NCBI GenBank assembly: GCA_000729835.1
Contig: JFHB01000279.1
Coordinates: 1 to 32,959, forward strand
DNA length: 32,959 nucleotides
Direction of reading: 5' to 3'
Source of the DNA: Atkinsonella hypoxylon
Taxonomy: Eukaryota > Ascomycota > Sordariomycetes > Hypocreales > Clavicipitaceae
Shown here: positions 7,621-19,245 of the stretch, in pieces
Position numbering within the stretch: the stretch's first letter is position 1
Layout: every line of letters starts with the position of its first letter
Position numbers and translations under genes: made by a program
Notes under the pieces: model-generated
Databases searched by the model: none
Told to the model about the DNA's origin: nothing
Seen by the model: the letters and a program-made list of their open reading frames with translations, nothing else

Positions 7621-10600
7621 GAAGAACTCTAATAAGTTAGAAAAAGGCTTACTCTTAGCCTTAAGCTTAGTATAGAGATAAAGGTAATATAAATAACGTA
7701 ATAACTCTTACTTAATAAGTAGCTAAAAGAAGAATATAGAGAAATAACTAAGAAAATAGATATATTACTATTTTTTATCTCTATACTCTTTAACTAACTA
7801 TTATTCTATAATATATAAATAGATAGTAAATATAACTACTTTACTACAATAAGTAAGAGTTTAGTATAATACTTTAGCCTAAAGTAGGTTTTACTATTAT
7901 ATAAAAGAATAGTATAAATAGCAGTAAAGGTTAAATAGTAGTTCTATAATAGTTACTAAAGGAGCACCTTAATTGCTTCTTTAGCTTACTTATAGGCAAA
8001 TATTAATAGCTAAGTCTTCCTAGTAGTAGCCTATATAATCCTAGGCTTAACCTAAGATTATATCTTTAAAAGCCTATAGTTAGCCTATAATAGAGTTATT
8101 TTTAACGCTACTAGCTAGAGCTTATTAGTAGGTAAGGCTAAGGGCTTTATAATTTAAGTAGTAAGCTCTTAGAGCGTTAAGAACCTAATAAGACTAGTGT
8201 TAGTAGTAGTTTATAGCGCTTTAATAAAATAGAGTAAGAGCTAAGAGGTTACTATATATTTTATTGCTATAAGCCTTTAGGAAATTACCTCTATATTATT
8301 ATTATAAATCTCTCTAAAAGGCTTTAATCTATTAATGCTACTATTTAAATTAAAGAACTTTTATAATCTTTTTAAAGAAAAGAAAGCCTAAGGCCTTCTA
8401 CTGTATAAAGAGAGGCTAGATTACTACATTAAGCTAAAACAGCAGCTAAATAGCTCCTTACTATTACTGCTGTAGGCTCTATTATATAATATACTATAGA
8501 ATTATTTATTAGAAATTAGAAGGTAAATAATAGACCTAATAGATAAAGAATAGATTTAAGCTAGCTCCTTTTTAGCAGTAGTATCTATTCTTTTAGCTAA
8601 AAAGCTAAGTAGAGAATAGTAATTCTATATTAATTATTAAGCTCTTAATAAGATTATAGAATAAAACTATTATCTACTCCCTTTAATAAAGAAGATACTT
8701 AAGTTATTATTAAAGGTACATTAGTTTATTAAGCTAAATATATAGTTAGCTTTCTATAGAATCTAGATAGTAGATAGTAAAGAGCACCTTATAGTATTCT
8801 ATACCTAGTTTAGCCTCTTTAAATAGCTAGTTTACCCCTTTAGGTTAGTAAAGGCTTTAGCTATATTTTAACAATATATTAATAGTACACTAGAAAAGGC
8901 CCTTAGAGATTATATAACTACTTATCTAGATAACGTTCTTATTTATATAGAGAGTTCTAGGAAAGACTATATATATAAGGTATAAGGAATCCTAGAAAAG
9001 TTGCAGTTAGTAGAGCTGCACTTAGATCTTAAGAAATACTACTTTACTATAACTAAAGTTAAATACCTTAGCTTTATAGTAGTAGTAAAAAGAGAGGTAT
9101 ACTTAAATCTAGAGAAAATTGCAGCTATTTAGAAGTAGTAAGCTTTTACTAAGTTATAAAAGGTATAAAGCTTTCTTAGATTTATAAACTTTTACTATAA
9201 CTTTATATTAGATTTCTTAAATATTATAGAGCCTTTAGTTAACTTAATAAAGAAAGAAGTTCTATTTTAGTAGATAAAGGAATATAAAAGGTTATTTATA
9301 AGGCTTAAGGAGGCCTTTACTTTATATTTAGTCTTAGCCTAGTAGAACCTTAAGAAGAATATAGTAGTAAAGGCTAATTGTTTAGAAGAGGCTCTTAGTA
9401 GCTGTTTATTCTAATATAATAAAGCTAATGTACTGCAGCCTATAGTATACTATTTAGCTAGATTATCTCTAGCTTAATGTAACTATACTATTTATAATAA
9501 GGAGCTTTTAGTAATAATATTTTACTTTAAAGCCTAAGTAGTAAAGCTATAAGAAGTAGTATACCTCTTTATAATTCTTACTAACTATAAGAATCTAGAA
9601 TACTTTATATTTCTATAAGAAATCTTTAAGCGTTAAGCTAAGTAGGTAGAACTTCTCTCTCTCTTTAACTACTACCTATAATACTGCTTAGGGCTATAGG
9701 TAAAGCAACTAAATATATTATTATAATAAGAGTAGGATTAAGATAGAGTAACGCTATAGATAAGCTAAGTCCTTTAGCTTCTCTCTATTAGCTGCCTTAG
9801 CGCTCTCTATAGAGATAAAGAGAAGAAGGAGGTTATAAAGAATATTATAGTAGAAATAGCTAGTAAAGTAACGCTAAAAAGTTAACTAGCTGTAGCTTTA
9901 TAGGTGCTAGCTAGAATAACGCTGTTTCTAGATAAATACTTATAAAGCTTATAGAACTAAGGAGTGTAAAAAGACTTAATATACCTAATAAAGTTAAATA
10001 TAGTTTAAAAGGGAAAAAGAAGGTTTCTATTAGAAGTAAAGATATAAGAATAGATTGTAAACTACACTTTTAATATATAAAGAGTACTAGTTTACTAAAG
10101 CTGCCTCTAGGTCCTTAAGTATAAGCTATTAACTACTATACTAATATATAGAATATATAAGTTACTAATATTAAACTACTTAGAATAAAATACTACATTT
10201 TAGGCATTAATATATAACTACTACTAGAATAGGCTGTCTTAAGATATTACTTAGTATATTTAAAACTGCTACTATTATAGCAGCTAAAAGAGTAAGAGGT
10301 TGCAGTAAGGCCTATTGCAACCTATTCTAGCGCTAAATAGGTATTAGTTATAGATCTCTATAGATTTTATAATAGATTTACTAGCGCTAAACTAAGCTGT
10401 GCCCTTTTACTTAATAGTTATTACTAATTAGCTTTTAAAGTATATATAGTTAAAGGCAATAACCTCTATAGAGGTAAAGGAATATACCTAGTAGTTTAAG
10501 CACTATTAGTAGTAGTTTTATAGGTTCTTAAAGTAAATTATCTCTAACTATAGTTTAGATTAGTTAAGCACCTTTTAGACTACTCTCTATTGCCTTATTA

Positions 10601-10627
10601 GAACTAAATAATTACTATCTATATTCT
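7621..10627 (+). pseudogene. pol: Gypsy pol part 1: protease, RT, RNase H, integrase start
   Basis: A single frame (codon starts equal to 1 modulo 3) with RIP stops. The protease region shows IDSKYNYF near 7820 (family IDSGC.CF) and AYIILGLT at 8029. RT shows LNKIIE-stop-NYYLLPLIKKIL, FIKLNI, LVYPFRLVKALAIFQQYIN and the YLDN box at 8923-8934, where the catalytic YLDD has lost its last Asp. RT is followed by KVQSFLRFINFYYNFI. RNase H shows VVKANCLEEALSSCLF near 9363, CNYTIYNKELLVI, and TNYKNLEYF. Integrase shows the CHTC-like zinc region as NCYYYSS near 10260. The core follows with ISIDFIIDL (first Asp at 10363), then IISNYSLD, where the second Asp is Asn (10546). The frame stops at the Copia-A insertion point inside the core. 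The pattern matches ascomycete chromovirus polyproteins. Confidence 0.9.
10623..10627 (+). repeat. Copia-A copy 2 target duplication, left (ATTCT)
   Basis: ATTCT precedes the left LTR and is repeated at 18452-18456 after the right LTR. Keeping one copy rejoins the Gypsy integrase in frame. Confidence 0.92.
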
Positions 10628-11321
10628 TATTGAAAATAATAGGGATTACAGAACTAGATAGAAGAGGGTAGTGGTCTCTTATATTTAGCACCTGTAATTG
10701 CTCCTAGCAATTATCACGTAGTGGAAGCAGCAGCGGCCTAAATCAAGCTGTAGTGTATAGTACTAGATTACGTAGAGGCAATAGATAACTGTAATAGTAG
10801 TATCTTTATATTAAGAGCGCTGTAACGAACTTAGTAAGGGTAGGATCTTAAATCTTTCCAGTCCCTTATAGACCTACTGACTATATCAGCGAGCTGTAGT
10901 CGCTAGAAGGGGCTTATAGGCCACTTTATAATTTCCGCAAAAAGATTTACTATATAAAAACAAAAAAATCAACTTATAGCTATACAAATAAGACGCTTAC
11001 GTGCACAATTTAACAAATTCTACTAATAACAAGTAACTCTTATAAGCAACTCTATTTAACAATTATACTATTAAATAGCCCTAATTCTTAGCTTTTAAAT
11101 AGTATACTTCTTGAATTTCTACTATTGCTAGTTGTGGAGAAAATCGCTATTAAAGTTAACTATAGGTTAGGCAACTTTGCCTTAGTCGATTCTAGATGTT
11201 TTGCATCTAGTAACAGCAATATCTCTACTAAAAATTAACGTAATAAGACCTAATAAGGGTCACGTAATAGAGCCACTAGTAGGCATAAAAATAGGCTATA
11301 TAGGGTAGCTTATTTTTAACA
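10628..11321 (-). repeat. Copia-A copy 2, 3' LTR (694 bp)
   Basis: On the plus strand it runs from TATTGAAAATAATAGGG to GCTTATTTTTAACA. The outer end would be TGTTGA in the ancestor. The inverted repeat AATTGC-TCCTA-GCAATT lies at 10696-10712 and the CTAGATG/CATCTAG hairpin near its right end. It has the short variant of the U3 end (CCACTAGTAGGCAT). Confidence 0.95.
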
Positions 11322-11329
11322 CTCCCTCT
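11322..11329 (-). other. Copia-A polypurine tract, copy 2
   Basis: CTCCCTCT on the plus strand (AGAGGGAG in element orientation) abuts the 3' LTR. The same tract abuts the 3' LTR of copy 3 and is absent beside the lone LTR at 5135. Confidence 0.7.
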
Positions 11330-11571
11330 AGAAATGTGAGAAGTAACTAGTTCTATAAGCAACTTAGCTCCTTTAAAGGATATCTAAGTTAGAATTAACT
11401 AACGAAATACAGTACTAATAATAGAACTAAATAACATAACTAATTCCAGCAATTCTAGGGTAGTTATAGTTAAATATAACTAGTTGTTGTTAATTGTTTT
11501 TATTATTTTCGATTTTTAACTGTTTTTTATTGCTTTTTGAGTTTTTTAAGTGTTTTTGTTGCTTTTATAAG
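11330..11571 (-). other. Copia-A 3' untranslated region, copy 2
   Basis: About 240 bp lie between the pol stop and the polypurine tract. They include T-rich runs on the plus strand near 11490-11570 (A-rich in element orientation). No reading frame is present. Confidence 0.6.
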
Positions 11572-14500
11572 CTAACTAGAAAGCTCTAGTAACTTAATAA
11601 ATTATTAATGCTTTTAAATAGCAAGAGGCTTAGTTAGGCTATCTACTAGCATCTAATTTATATTAATATAACTAACCTTAGCTATACCTTTACGAATCTT
11701 TTCCCTAATGTAGTTAAACTTTAAAAGGGTGTGCTTAGTTCTACTATACAACGTTAGGTTGTAAGCAGTAACTATAGCGCCTTAATTATTACACCTAATA
11801 GGAATAGAAGGGGTTAAAGGCAGCTTTATCTCCTTAAAAAGGCTGTAGAGCCACTCTAATTCCCTAATAGCTTTAGATAATGCATTAGATTCTACTTTTA
11901 ATATAGAAAGAGCAATAGTACTAGCTTTCTTCGATTTCCAGCTAATAGGTCCACTAGCTAGCTTATATAGATAAGCATAGGTTAATTTAGAAGAGGTTTT
12001 ATTACTAGCAAAATCGCTATTGCAATAACTAAGGAGGGTCTTAAGTACTTCTTTATAACTAATAGAACTATTAGAAGCTTTAGAAGAAGACCCTATAGGG
12101 TGTAGACTAGAACGCTTATAAATAATAGCAAAGCTTCTAGTACTACTTAAGTACCTTAGGAGATACTTAGAGGCGTTTAGGTGCTCTATATAGGGCTTAG
12201 CTAGGAAGGTTAATAGCCACTAAACGGAAAAAGCAATATTAGCTATAGTTAGCAACATTAGGTACATTATAGTGCCTATTATGCTCTAATAAAGCTTATA
12301 ATTGGATTTTAAGAGGAGTTTTATAACTAGTTGCTTTAGAATCCCCAGCTGTATAGGGATAGAAGCTAGCTTAGCATCTAGCATTTTGAATCTCTCTAGG
12401 GCTTTAAGGATATATTAAGATTAATGGATTTTAATAGACCTTTTAGACCTATTACAGGTGATTTAAACGCCTAGAAAGAATTCTGCTGGTCCCCTATCTT
12501 CTATTGGATAAGCTTTATGTAATAGCTTCTTTAGCTTGTTGATATAGCTTAGATTTAGACTAATTAGAAGACAGTTATCTACATAAGTAGCAATATATAT
12601 AGATGTAGCTGGGTTATAAAAGACTGCTGGGTCTAATATAAGAGGTTTAAATCTATGCTTTTAAAGTAATTCTGTTAGAATTTGCTGCTATTCTTTAGGA
12701 CTTTACTTTAGACTATAGAGGGATTTTTCTAGCTTAATTACTTGCTCTTTAGAGGGCTTGTAATTACAGCTTTTTAGTAGCTTAGCTACTAATAGCGATA
12801 CTTGCTCTATAAATTTAACGAATCTATCTAGGATTTCTATATAAATAGCTTCTTTTAGCTTGCTATTTAAAAACGCTCCTATAAAATTGATTTGCTCAAC
12901 TTCCTAGTTATTAAAAGCTGCAAGAGCTAATAATATACGCTAGCTAGAAGGAATACTAGTTGCAGCAAAGGTCTCTAGATAGTCTTAACCTTCTATTTGC
13001 ATAAATCCCTTAGCAACAAGGCAGGCCTTATATTTTATAGGATTATTTTCTTTATCCTTTTTTAGCCTATAGACAAGCCTATTCTTTAGAACTCTTCAGC
13101 CCTTAGGTACTTAGTCTTTCCCTATAAATTTAAAGGTTCTAGCAGCTAATAGCTGCTTAAATTCGCTATAGGTAGCTTCTATCTAATGCTGCTTAGCAGA
13201 GCTTTTTAAGGCTTACTTCTACGTATTAGGAAGTTTATCCTTACTATTAGAAGTAATAGCTGCTTTAGTCCTTGCCTTAAAGCATAGATCCTTGATTAAG
13301 GAAAATATGTCTTTATCTAAATCTATAGTATCAGCATTAGCTTCAGCTTCTATAGTAGCTTCTATAGGTATTTCTATAGGTATAGGGGCTTTAGGGGCCT
13401 CTATAGCTTCTATAGGGTTGCTTAGTAGAAGAGCTTGATTTTCTACAGGTTCTAGTGGATAATTCAGCACATCTAGATAACTAGGATAAGGATACTTAGG
13501 AGTATAATTATCTTCTAATTGCTGCTAGTTATTGATTTCTCCCTCTAAAGGATTATTCACTATAGAACCAATAGGAACCTTAGGGATGCCCTATAAAATA
13601 GGACCTATTCCTTCTATAATTTTAACGAAGCTAGTCTTTATAACAGCTTGTTTAGAGAGAATATATATTAAATATACATTAGAACCTAGTGTAGCTAAAA
13701 GTCTACTAGAAATAGTTCTTTTAGCTAGCTTCTGCAACCTAGATCTCTGTTCTAATAGGATTAGAACTTCGCAATAGGAGCCTATAGCCCTTATTTTAGT
13801 AAAATTAGGCTTATAGGTCTTAGAAGGCTCTAAATCAGCTAGATATAGCTGTTTAGAACTTAGTAGTTTAGTGCTATTCGCAGTAGTATTAACTAAATCT
13901 ACTATAGCAGGAAGGATGTAAGACTATAGATATAGAGGTAATTGTAACTACTGTAGGGTAGCACGCAAACGGTCTAGAAGTACCCTTATAGCTCTCTCTA
14001 TTAGCCTATTCTGTTTATAAATATAGGGGCAAGAGGTGCTAAAGCAAATACCCTTAGAAGATAGCTAAGCTTACAACTTAGTATTAATTTCTGTACTACT
14101 ATTAAAATAAAGGTGTTTAGGGTAGCAGTTATACTAGTTCTTTAATTCCTTAAAGAAGCCTTTAATACAGCTATAGAGAGTAGAACTCTCTTTATTAGCT
14201 AAATTAAAAGACCACTTATACTGTAATTTTCTATTAATTAGAAAAAGAACTAGAGGCCTCTTATTGTGCAGTATAGGCTCTATTTTAACGGTATCTCCCT
14301 CTATAATATCTAAACATCTAAGGGGGTTAGGAATAGCATGCTTGCTAGGTCTTCTAATAGCTTTAGCTTAGTTGCAAGCTAGGCAGTTAAAATCCTTTTC
14401 CTTAATTTTTGTAAAATTAGGAATACCTTTAGTAATAGAAGCAGTCTTCTTTAGTAAAGGGAGTTCTATATGCCCTAATCTAACGTGCTAAGTAGCAGCT

Positions 14501-16806
14501 AATTCTAGGAGCTTCTTATAGGAAGAAGAAGCAGTAGGATTACTACTAGAATTATTATTAGAGCTAGCTTCCTGTTGCTCCCTATCTTGCTAGATCTCTT
14601 AAGAACCATAGGCCTCGTTTAAGGGATCTAGATGGCTATTTCCTCCAATATCTAGTAACTTAGGATTTAGACCTTCTAAATCCCTGTTATTAGAAGGAAT
14701 CTAACTAGGAGCCCGTTTAGGAACTAGGGCTAATAGCTCTATAACATCGTTATTGGTATTATCTTCTTCTTTAAAATTAGATAATTCCTCGATACGGCTA
14801 TATTCCTTAGGATTAAAACTAGGCTGTTAAGGGATTTAAACCTCTATAGGATAACTAGCATTATAACCGCCATTATAACTATTGCTAGTAAATCCTATAT
14901 AAGAGAGATTTGCGTGGTTTTTACACACTCTAGGGGTCTCTTGCCCCTTAAGCTGTAGAAAGAAACTATGCTTTTTAGGATTTAGAAGCCTACAGCAGCT
15001 TCTATTAGCTAGAAATAGCTGATTTCTAAGGAGAGTGCCCCCTGTTAAATAGTGCTTTAGACCACTAATTAGGTTGGTATCTAAACCTAGGCAATATAGA
15101 GCATCCTTTAGAGCTAAAGGCCTGTATTTAGCTGGATTTATACTAACTAGTACCTAGAATACAGCAGTTCCCTGTCCTTTAGGATAAATAGGACCTTCTC
15201 TAGTAGCAATAAGCGCGGTTTTACTCTTTTTTATAGGCTTAAAAGTCCTAAAAAATGCCTTATTATTAACTATATAACAGGTAGAACCTGTATTGTATAG
15301 TAAGGAGTTTTTAATTATTCTATTAGAATAGTTAAAAGAAGGGGTATTATTACTAGTAGTACTAGTATTACTAGTAGTGGATTCCGTATCTAAATCGTAA
15401 GAATTATTACTACTAGAACTGCTAGAATCATTAGATTCTATAGTATCCTAGTTGCTAGTGGATAGGTTATAACAACCTATAGCAAAAGCAGCTTCTCTAT
15501 CCTTATTCCCAGAGTTTTTATTACTTCTTCTTCGGCCTTTCTACTTCTTCTTATTCTTAGAGGCTTTATCTGTATCTTTATCTTTAGAGGCATTAGAATC
15601 GTTAGAATTAGAATCGTTAGAATTCTTCTTCTAATTAGGAGGATTCTTTCCTTAATTAGCCTTATTATTATTATTAGAACTATTAGAAGCCTTATAACTA
15701 AGAGCTTTAGATATAGAGGAGCTTTTATCTCTTTGTTCTTCTAATAAGTTAGCTATAAGGAACTGTAAATTCAGCATTTTTACAGATAGACCTTGTGCTC
15801 TAGCAGCTCTAATAGAATATTGCTGCCTTTCAGCCTAGCTAGGGAAGGTCTTCTTTAAAGCATTAATATAATGATTTACCTAGTCAATAGGATTAATAGC
15901 TATACTATAGAGCTGTAATCTAGCTAGTAAATTATTAAATTTAGCATTAAAGGCCTCTAAAGATCCCTTATAGTTCGAAAACAATAAGTTGTAATAACTA
16001 GTATATAGCGTACTACGTTATATTTTAGCACTCTACAAATATTGCCTAACTAGAACGTTATAGGCATCTACAGGGGACTTATGCTAGCTTATAGCAGCTT
16101 AAGGTCTAGATTAGCAACTATCTCTTATAATTATAAGGATAATAGCTTGCTCTAAATCTACTAACGTACTAGCTATACTAGGATTATTAATAAATTAAGG
16201 GAATCCTAGGGCTCTAAATTAAATAGTTAAAGCTTACTTCTACTGTTTAAAATTTTTAGGGCCTTTTAGCTTAGCAGCCTCTAGAATTAAGTGGACCTTC
16301 TTATTTAACTCTTTTATAGTGCCTTTATTAAAAGCAGGTAGAAAAGTAGCACTATTAGAGGAACTAGAAGGTTTAGGGACTTTAAAAGAGACTTTAGAAG
16401 TCTTAGAAGTAACAGGATCTACCTTAGGAGACCCTATTGAGAGATTACCTATAGATGTAATTATAGTATCTAATTTACTTAGTAAATTAGCTATATTACC
16501 TTTATTTTAGCTTTGTTTTGCTTCACTATACCTAATGAATCTATTTAGGGTCTCTTGTTGCTTATCTATTTAAGCTTTTAGATTAGCTTATACATTATGG
16601 ACTTACACTACTCTTTTAGAAGCTAATCTAGCTTCTTTTAGAGCCTTCTTAGCTGTATAATCTTCTTTATTAGAAGAGGAATCTACTAGCTAAGGGGGGG
16701 ACCTTACTAGACCAGGAAAGCTAGTAGCAGCTGTAGCTAGTGTACTAGAACCACTACCCCATTTAGGGCTTGTGCTCTTTCCCTTGCCTGTTCCTTTTAG
16801 TGCCAT
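11572..16806 (-). pseudogene. gag-pol: Copia-A gag-pol polyprotein, copy 2, RIP-inactivated
   Basis: One frame from ATG at 16806 (context AAAATGG) to TAG at 11574-11572: 1744 codons with no net frameshift, only TAA/TAG point stops. Gag: Ser-rich head, helical core near residues 160-340, then a Lys/Asn/Ser-rich tail without a CCHC knuckle. Protease: LLYNTGSTCYIVNNKAFF, Asn 505 replacing the DTG Asp. Integrase: zinc-binding His 774, His 779, Cys 808, Cys 811; core Asp near 838, YFNSSTEI (Asp to Asn) and a Glu in RLIERA; C-terminal FTKIRAIGSYCEVLI block. Then an Ile/Pro/Glu-rich linker at 13219-13470 on the minus strand. RT: KACLVAKGFMQ, AFLNSKL, TYVDNCLLI (YVDD Asp to Asn near 1411). RNase H: CNSDFASN, KAIRELEWLY, LVDSLTKPLA. 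The order protease-integrase-RT-RNase H defines Ty1/Copia. It cannot make active enzyme in this state. Confidence 0.94.
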
Positions 16807-17737
16807 TTTAAGGGTTTTAATAGCTAATTTAACGCTCTTTATAGCTAATTATAGCTTAAATTACAGTGGAAAAGGTAGTAAATAACAGTAATAACCTCTA
16901 CTAGATATCAATAGATTGCTCTATTATAGGCCTAGAAGTGCCCTATATCTTCAGAAATTATACTAAGATTTTTCTCTAATTTCTTTTGTAACAGGTATAA
17001 CGGGCTCTAAAGGCTGCGTTGTATCGCGATCTATATACGCATACAATTTATATAGTAGACTAGATTAATAAGCGGTTGCAAAGGGCATAAAACACAGGTC
17101 CTAGCTATTTTTAGCTAAAAAATTCAGGAGATTCTTCTCTAATTAGGTTCCAATAAATTAGTGGAGACCTAGGCACAGCTAATTTAGGGATATCTAGCTA
17201 ATTCCCACTTTAAAATCCTAACTAGTAGGATTACTATACAAATTAATTCTGCAACTAAAAACACAGGAATATCTAACAGCAATAAGAGCTGTTAGGCGTG
17301 CACTACAAATTATAGTATAGCCACTAATAGAGGTGCATAGGGTGCACAATATAATAACAACAAGCGATGTAGTGCAGCGCTAAGCTTATTTCTTAATGGA
17401 AATAATTAATTAGGCAGTGCCTAATAAAACAATTTGCAGTGCAAATGTAATGTATATAGATGTATATATTTTAATGTTGCACAACAATAGAACCTAGCTA
17501 TTAAGAATAGCTTTAAAAGTGTGTATGTATAGAGTGCATAGAGTGCAGGAGGCACAGGGTGGGCAGAATAAAAACACCAGTATAGTGGCTAGCAATATAT
17601 ATGCAGTAGGTATTAATAGCTTCTAGCAAGCTACTAATTTTTAGCAGCAATAGCTGCTAGCATAGGTCTTAATATAGCTTCTAGTAGGTAATACAGTACA
17701 CAATAGTAGATTTTAGCGGGCTAACAGCTTGCAGATA
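16807..17737 (-). other. Copia-A 5' leader, copy 2
   Basis: About 930 bp between gag and the primer site, homologous to the leaders of copies 1, 3 and 4. Close to gag it carries a segment (GATATCAATAGATTGCTCTA) that copies 1 and 3 lack and copy 4 has. There is no long open frame. The GCAGTGC palindrome region near 17414 is conserved in all copies. Confidence 0.7.
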
Positions 17738-17757
17738 GGTCTTCTGGGCTTATAACC
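17738..17757 (-). other. Copia-A primer-binding site, copy 2
   Basis: It reads GGTTATAAGCCCAGAAGACC in element orientation, identical to copy 1 and directly adjacent to the 5' LTR. See the half-tRNA finding. Confidence 0.55.
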
Positions 17758-18451
17758 TATTGAAAATAATAGGGATTACAGGACTAGATAGAAGAGGGTA
17801 GTAGTCTCTTATATTTAGCACCTATAATTGCTTCTAGCAATTATTACGTAGTAGAAGCAGCAGCGGCCTAAATTAAGCTGTAGTGTATAGTACTAGATTA
17901 CGTAGAGGCAATAGATAACTGTAATAGTAGTATCTTTATATTAAGAGCGCTGTAATAAACTTAGTAAGAGTAGGATCTTAAATCTTTCTAGTCCCTTATA
18001 GACCTACTAACTATATCGGCAGGCTGTAGTTACTAGAAGGGGCTTATAGGCTACTTTATAATTTCCGCAAAAAGATTTACTATATAAAAACAAAAAAATC
18101 GACTTACAGCTATACAAACGAGACGCCTACGTGCACAATTTAATAAATTCCACTAATAACAAGCAACTCTTATAAGCAACCCTATTTAACAATTATACTA
18201 TTAGATAGCTCTAATTCTTAGCTTTCAAATAGTATACTTCTTAAATTTCTACCATTACTAGTTGTAGAGAAAATCGCTGTTAAAGTTAACTATAGGTTAG
18301 GCAACTTTGCCTTAGTTGATTCTAGATGTTTCGCATCTAGTAACAGCGATATCTCTACCAAAAATCAACGTAACAAGACCTAATAAGGGTCACGTGATAG
18401 AGCCACTAGTAGGCATAAAAATAGGCTATACAGGGTAGCTTATTTTTAACA
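17758..18451 (-). repeat. Copia-A copy 2, 5' LTR (694 bp)
   Basis: The same length and boundaries as its partner at 10628. The two differ by scattered C/T and G/A changes, as expected for independent RIP after insertion. The right end TTTTTAACA is followed by the second ATTCT duplication. Confidence 0.95.
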
Positions 18452-19245
18452 ATTCTATTATCTATAAATAAATAATAGAATAGAGAGAGTTAATTAGAAA
18501 GTGTAAGTAATCTTATAGGTTATAGTTGCCTTTTTGCAGTTTAACTAGCCTAAATATCTCTCTATATACTAGCTAGCTATTAACAATAGAAATTCCTTAG
18601 TAATAAGTATAAGTTTAAACTAAGCAATATATAGATATAATATAGATCTTATCTAGAAGCTAATAGATAAAGAGAAGTCCTAAGTTTTATATAAGAGGTA
18701 GGCCTTAGTATTCCTTAAACAGCTATAAAAGGGTATAAATATTACCTAAGCTATAATTAACTTTACTTAGTAAAGGCAGTAAGAGTAGTTAAATAGAAGC
18801 TATAAGCTAATAAAATAGTATAAGGTAGAGAACTTAGTTTAGCTAATACTTTATTATATTAAAATAAACTACTTAAGTTAAAAGCTTAATTAAGTTATAG
18901 TAAAGTATATAGTTATAGATATACTAATACCTTTAACTATAAAGTTAGATATTTTACTAGAAATTTACCTAGTTTTTTATATTAACTTTATTAAGTAAGC
19001 AGTAGTAAACCTCTTACTTTTCTAGTAACTAGTAAACTTAAGGCTTAATTCTAAGCTAACTGCAATAAGTACTAATTTATCCCTTAAGGAATATAGAGTA
19101 AAGGAAATTTTAGCTACTAAAAACGCCTTAAGCTAAGGGAGACACTATTAAGTGCTTATTAAGTAAATAGAATTTATTTAGTTTATATAGAAACTACTAG
19201 AAAACTTTCTTAATATAAAGGCGCTAAATTAATTTAAGTTATAGT
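18452..19245 (+). pseudogene. pol: Gypsy pol part 2: integrase end and chromodomain
   Basis: Resumption of the Gypsy pol after copy 2. Taking one ATTCT, the junction reads LLSIFYYL-stop-INNRIERVN, matching the family block LSTAFHPQTDGQTERVN, so the insertion sits between the second Asp and the catalytic Glu of the integrase. Next comes AINNRNSLVISISLN (family AANN..S..TG.SPF). A chromodomain follows at 19089-19245: EYRVKEILATKNALS, HY-stop-VLIK, LLENFLNIKALN. The Trp residues that should form the methyl-lysine cage are now stop codons, and Thr-Trp-Glu reads Ile-stop-Lys. Frame arithmetic shows the chromodomain in the same frame as the YLDN box upstream once 7829 bp are removed. Confidence 0.9.

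Larger units (their letters stand above)
10628..18451 (-). mobile_element. Copia-A copy 2, full length (7824 bp)
   Basis: A complete Ty1/Copia retrotransposon in minus orientation: 694-bp LTRs at both ends, polypurine tract, one gag-pol frame of 1744 codons, a leader of about 930 bp and a primer site. It is flanked by perfect 5-bp duplications (ATTCT). It is inserted in the integrase core of the Gypsy element, antisense to it. It is less AT-shifted than its host element, which fits the nesting order. It is the only copy in the window that keeps the gag ATG. It belongs to the same subfamily as copy 4 by its leader and gag indels. Confidence 0.95.

Noticed and set aside
8550..9150. A non-transposon reverse transcriptase (retron or diversity-generating element)
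   Set aside because: RT lies between protease and RNase H/integrase in an LTR element with chromodomain, so it is a Gypsy pol.
13532..13777. Open frames of 81 codons on the plus strand at 13532-13777 and 24174-24419
   Set aside because: Both are antisense to the end of the Copia-A integrase, whose sense-strand motifs are clear.
11572..16806. Reassigned TAA/TAG codons (Gln) instead of decay
   Set aside because: Stops also replace Trp, catalytic Asp residues are lost by G-to-A, start codons are mutated, and the same changes occur in non-coding LTRs. RIP explains all of this.
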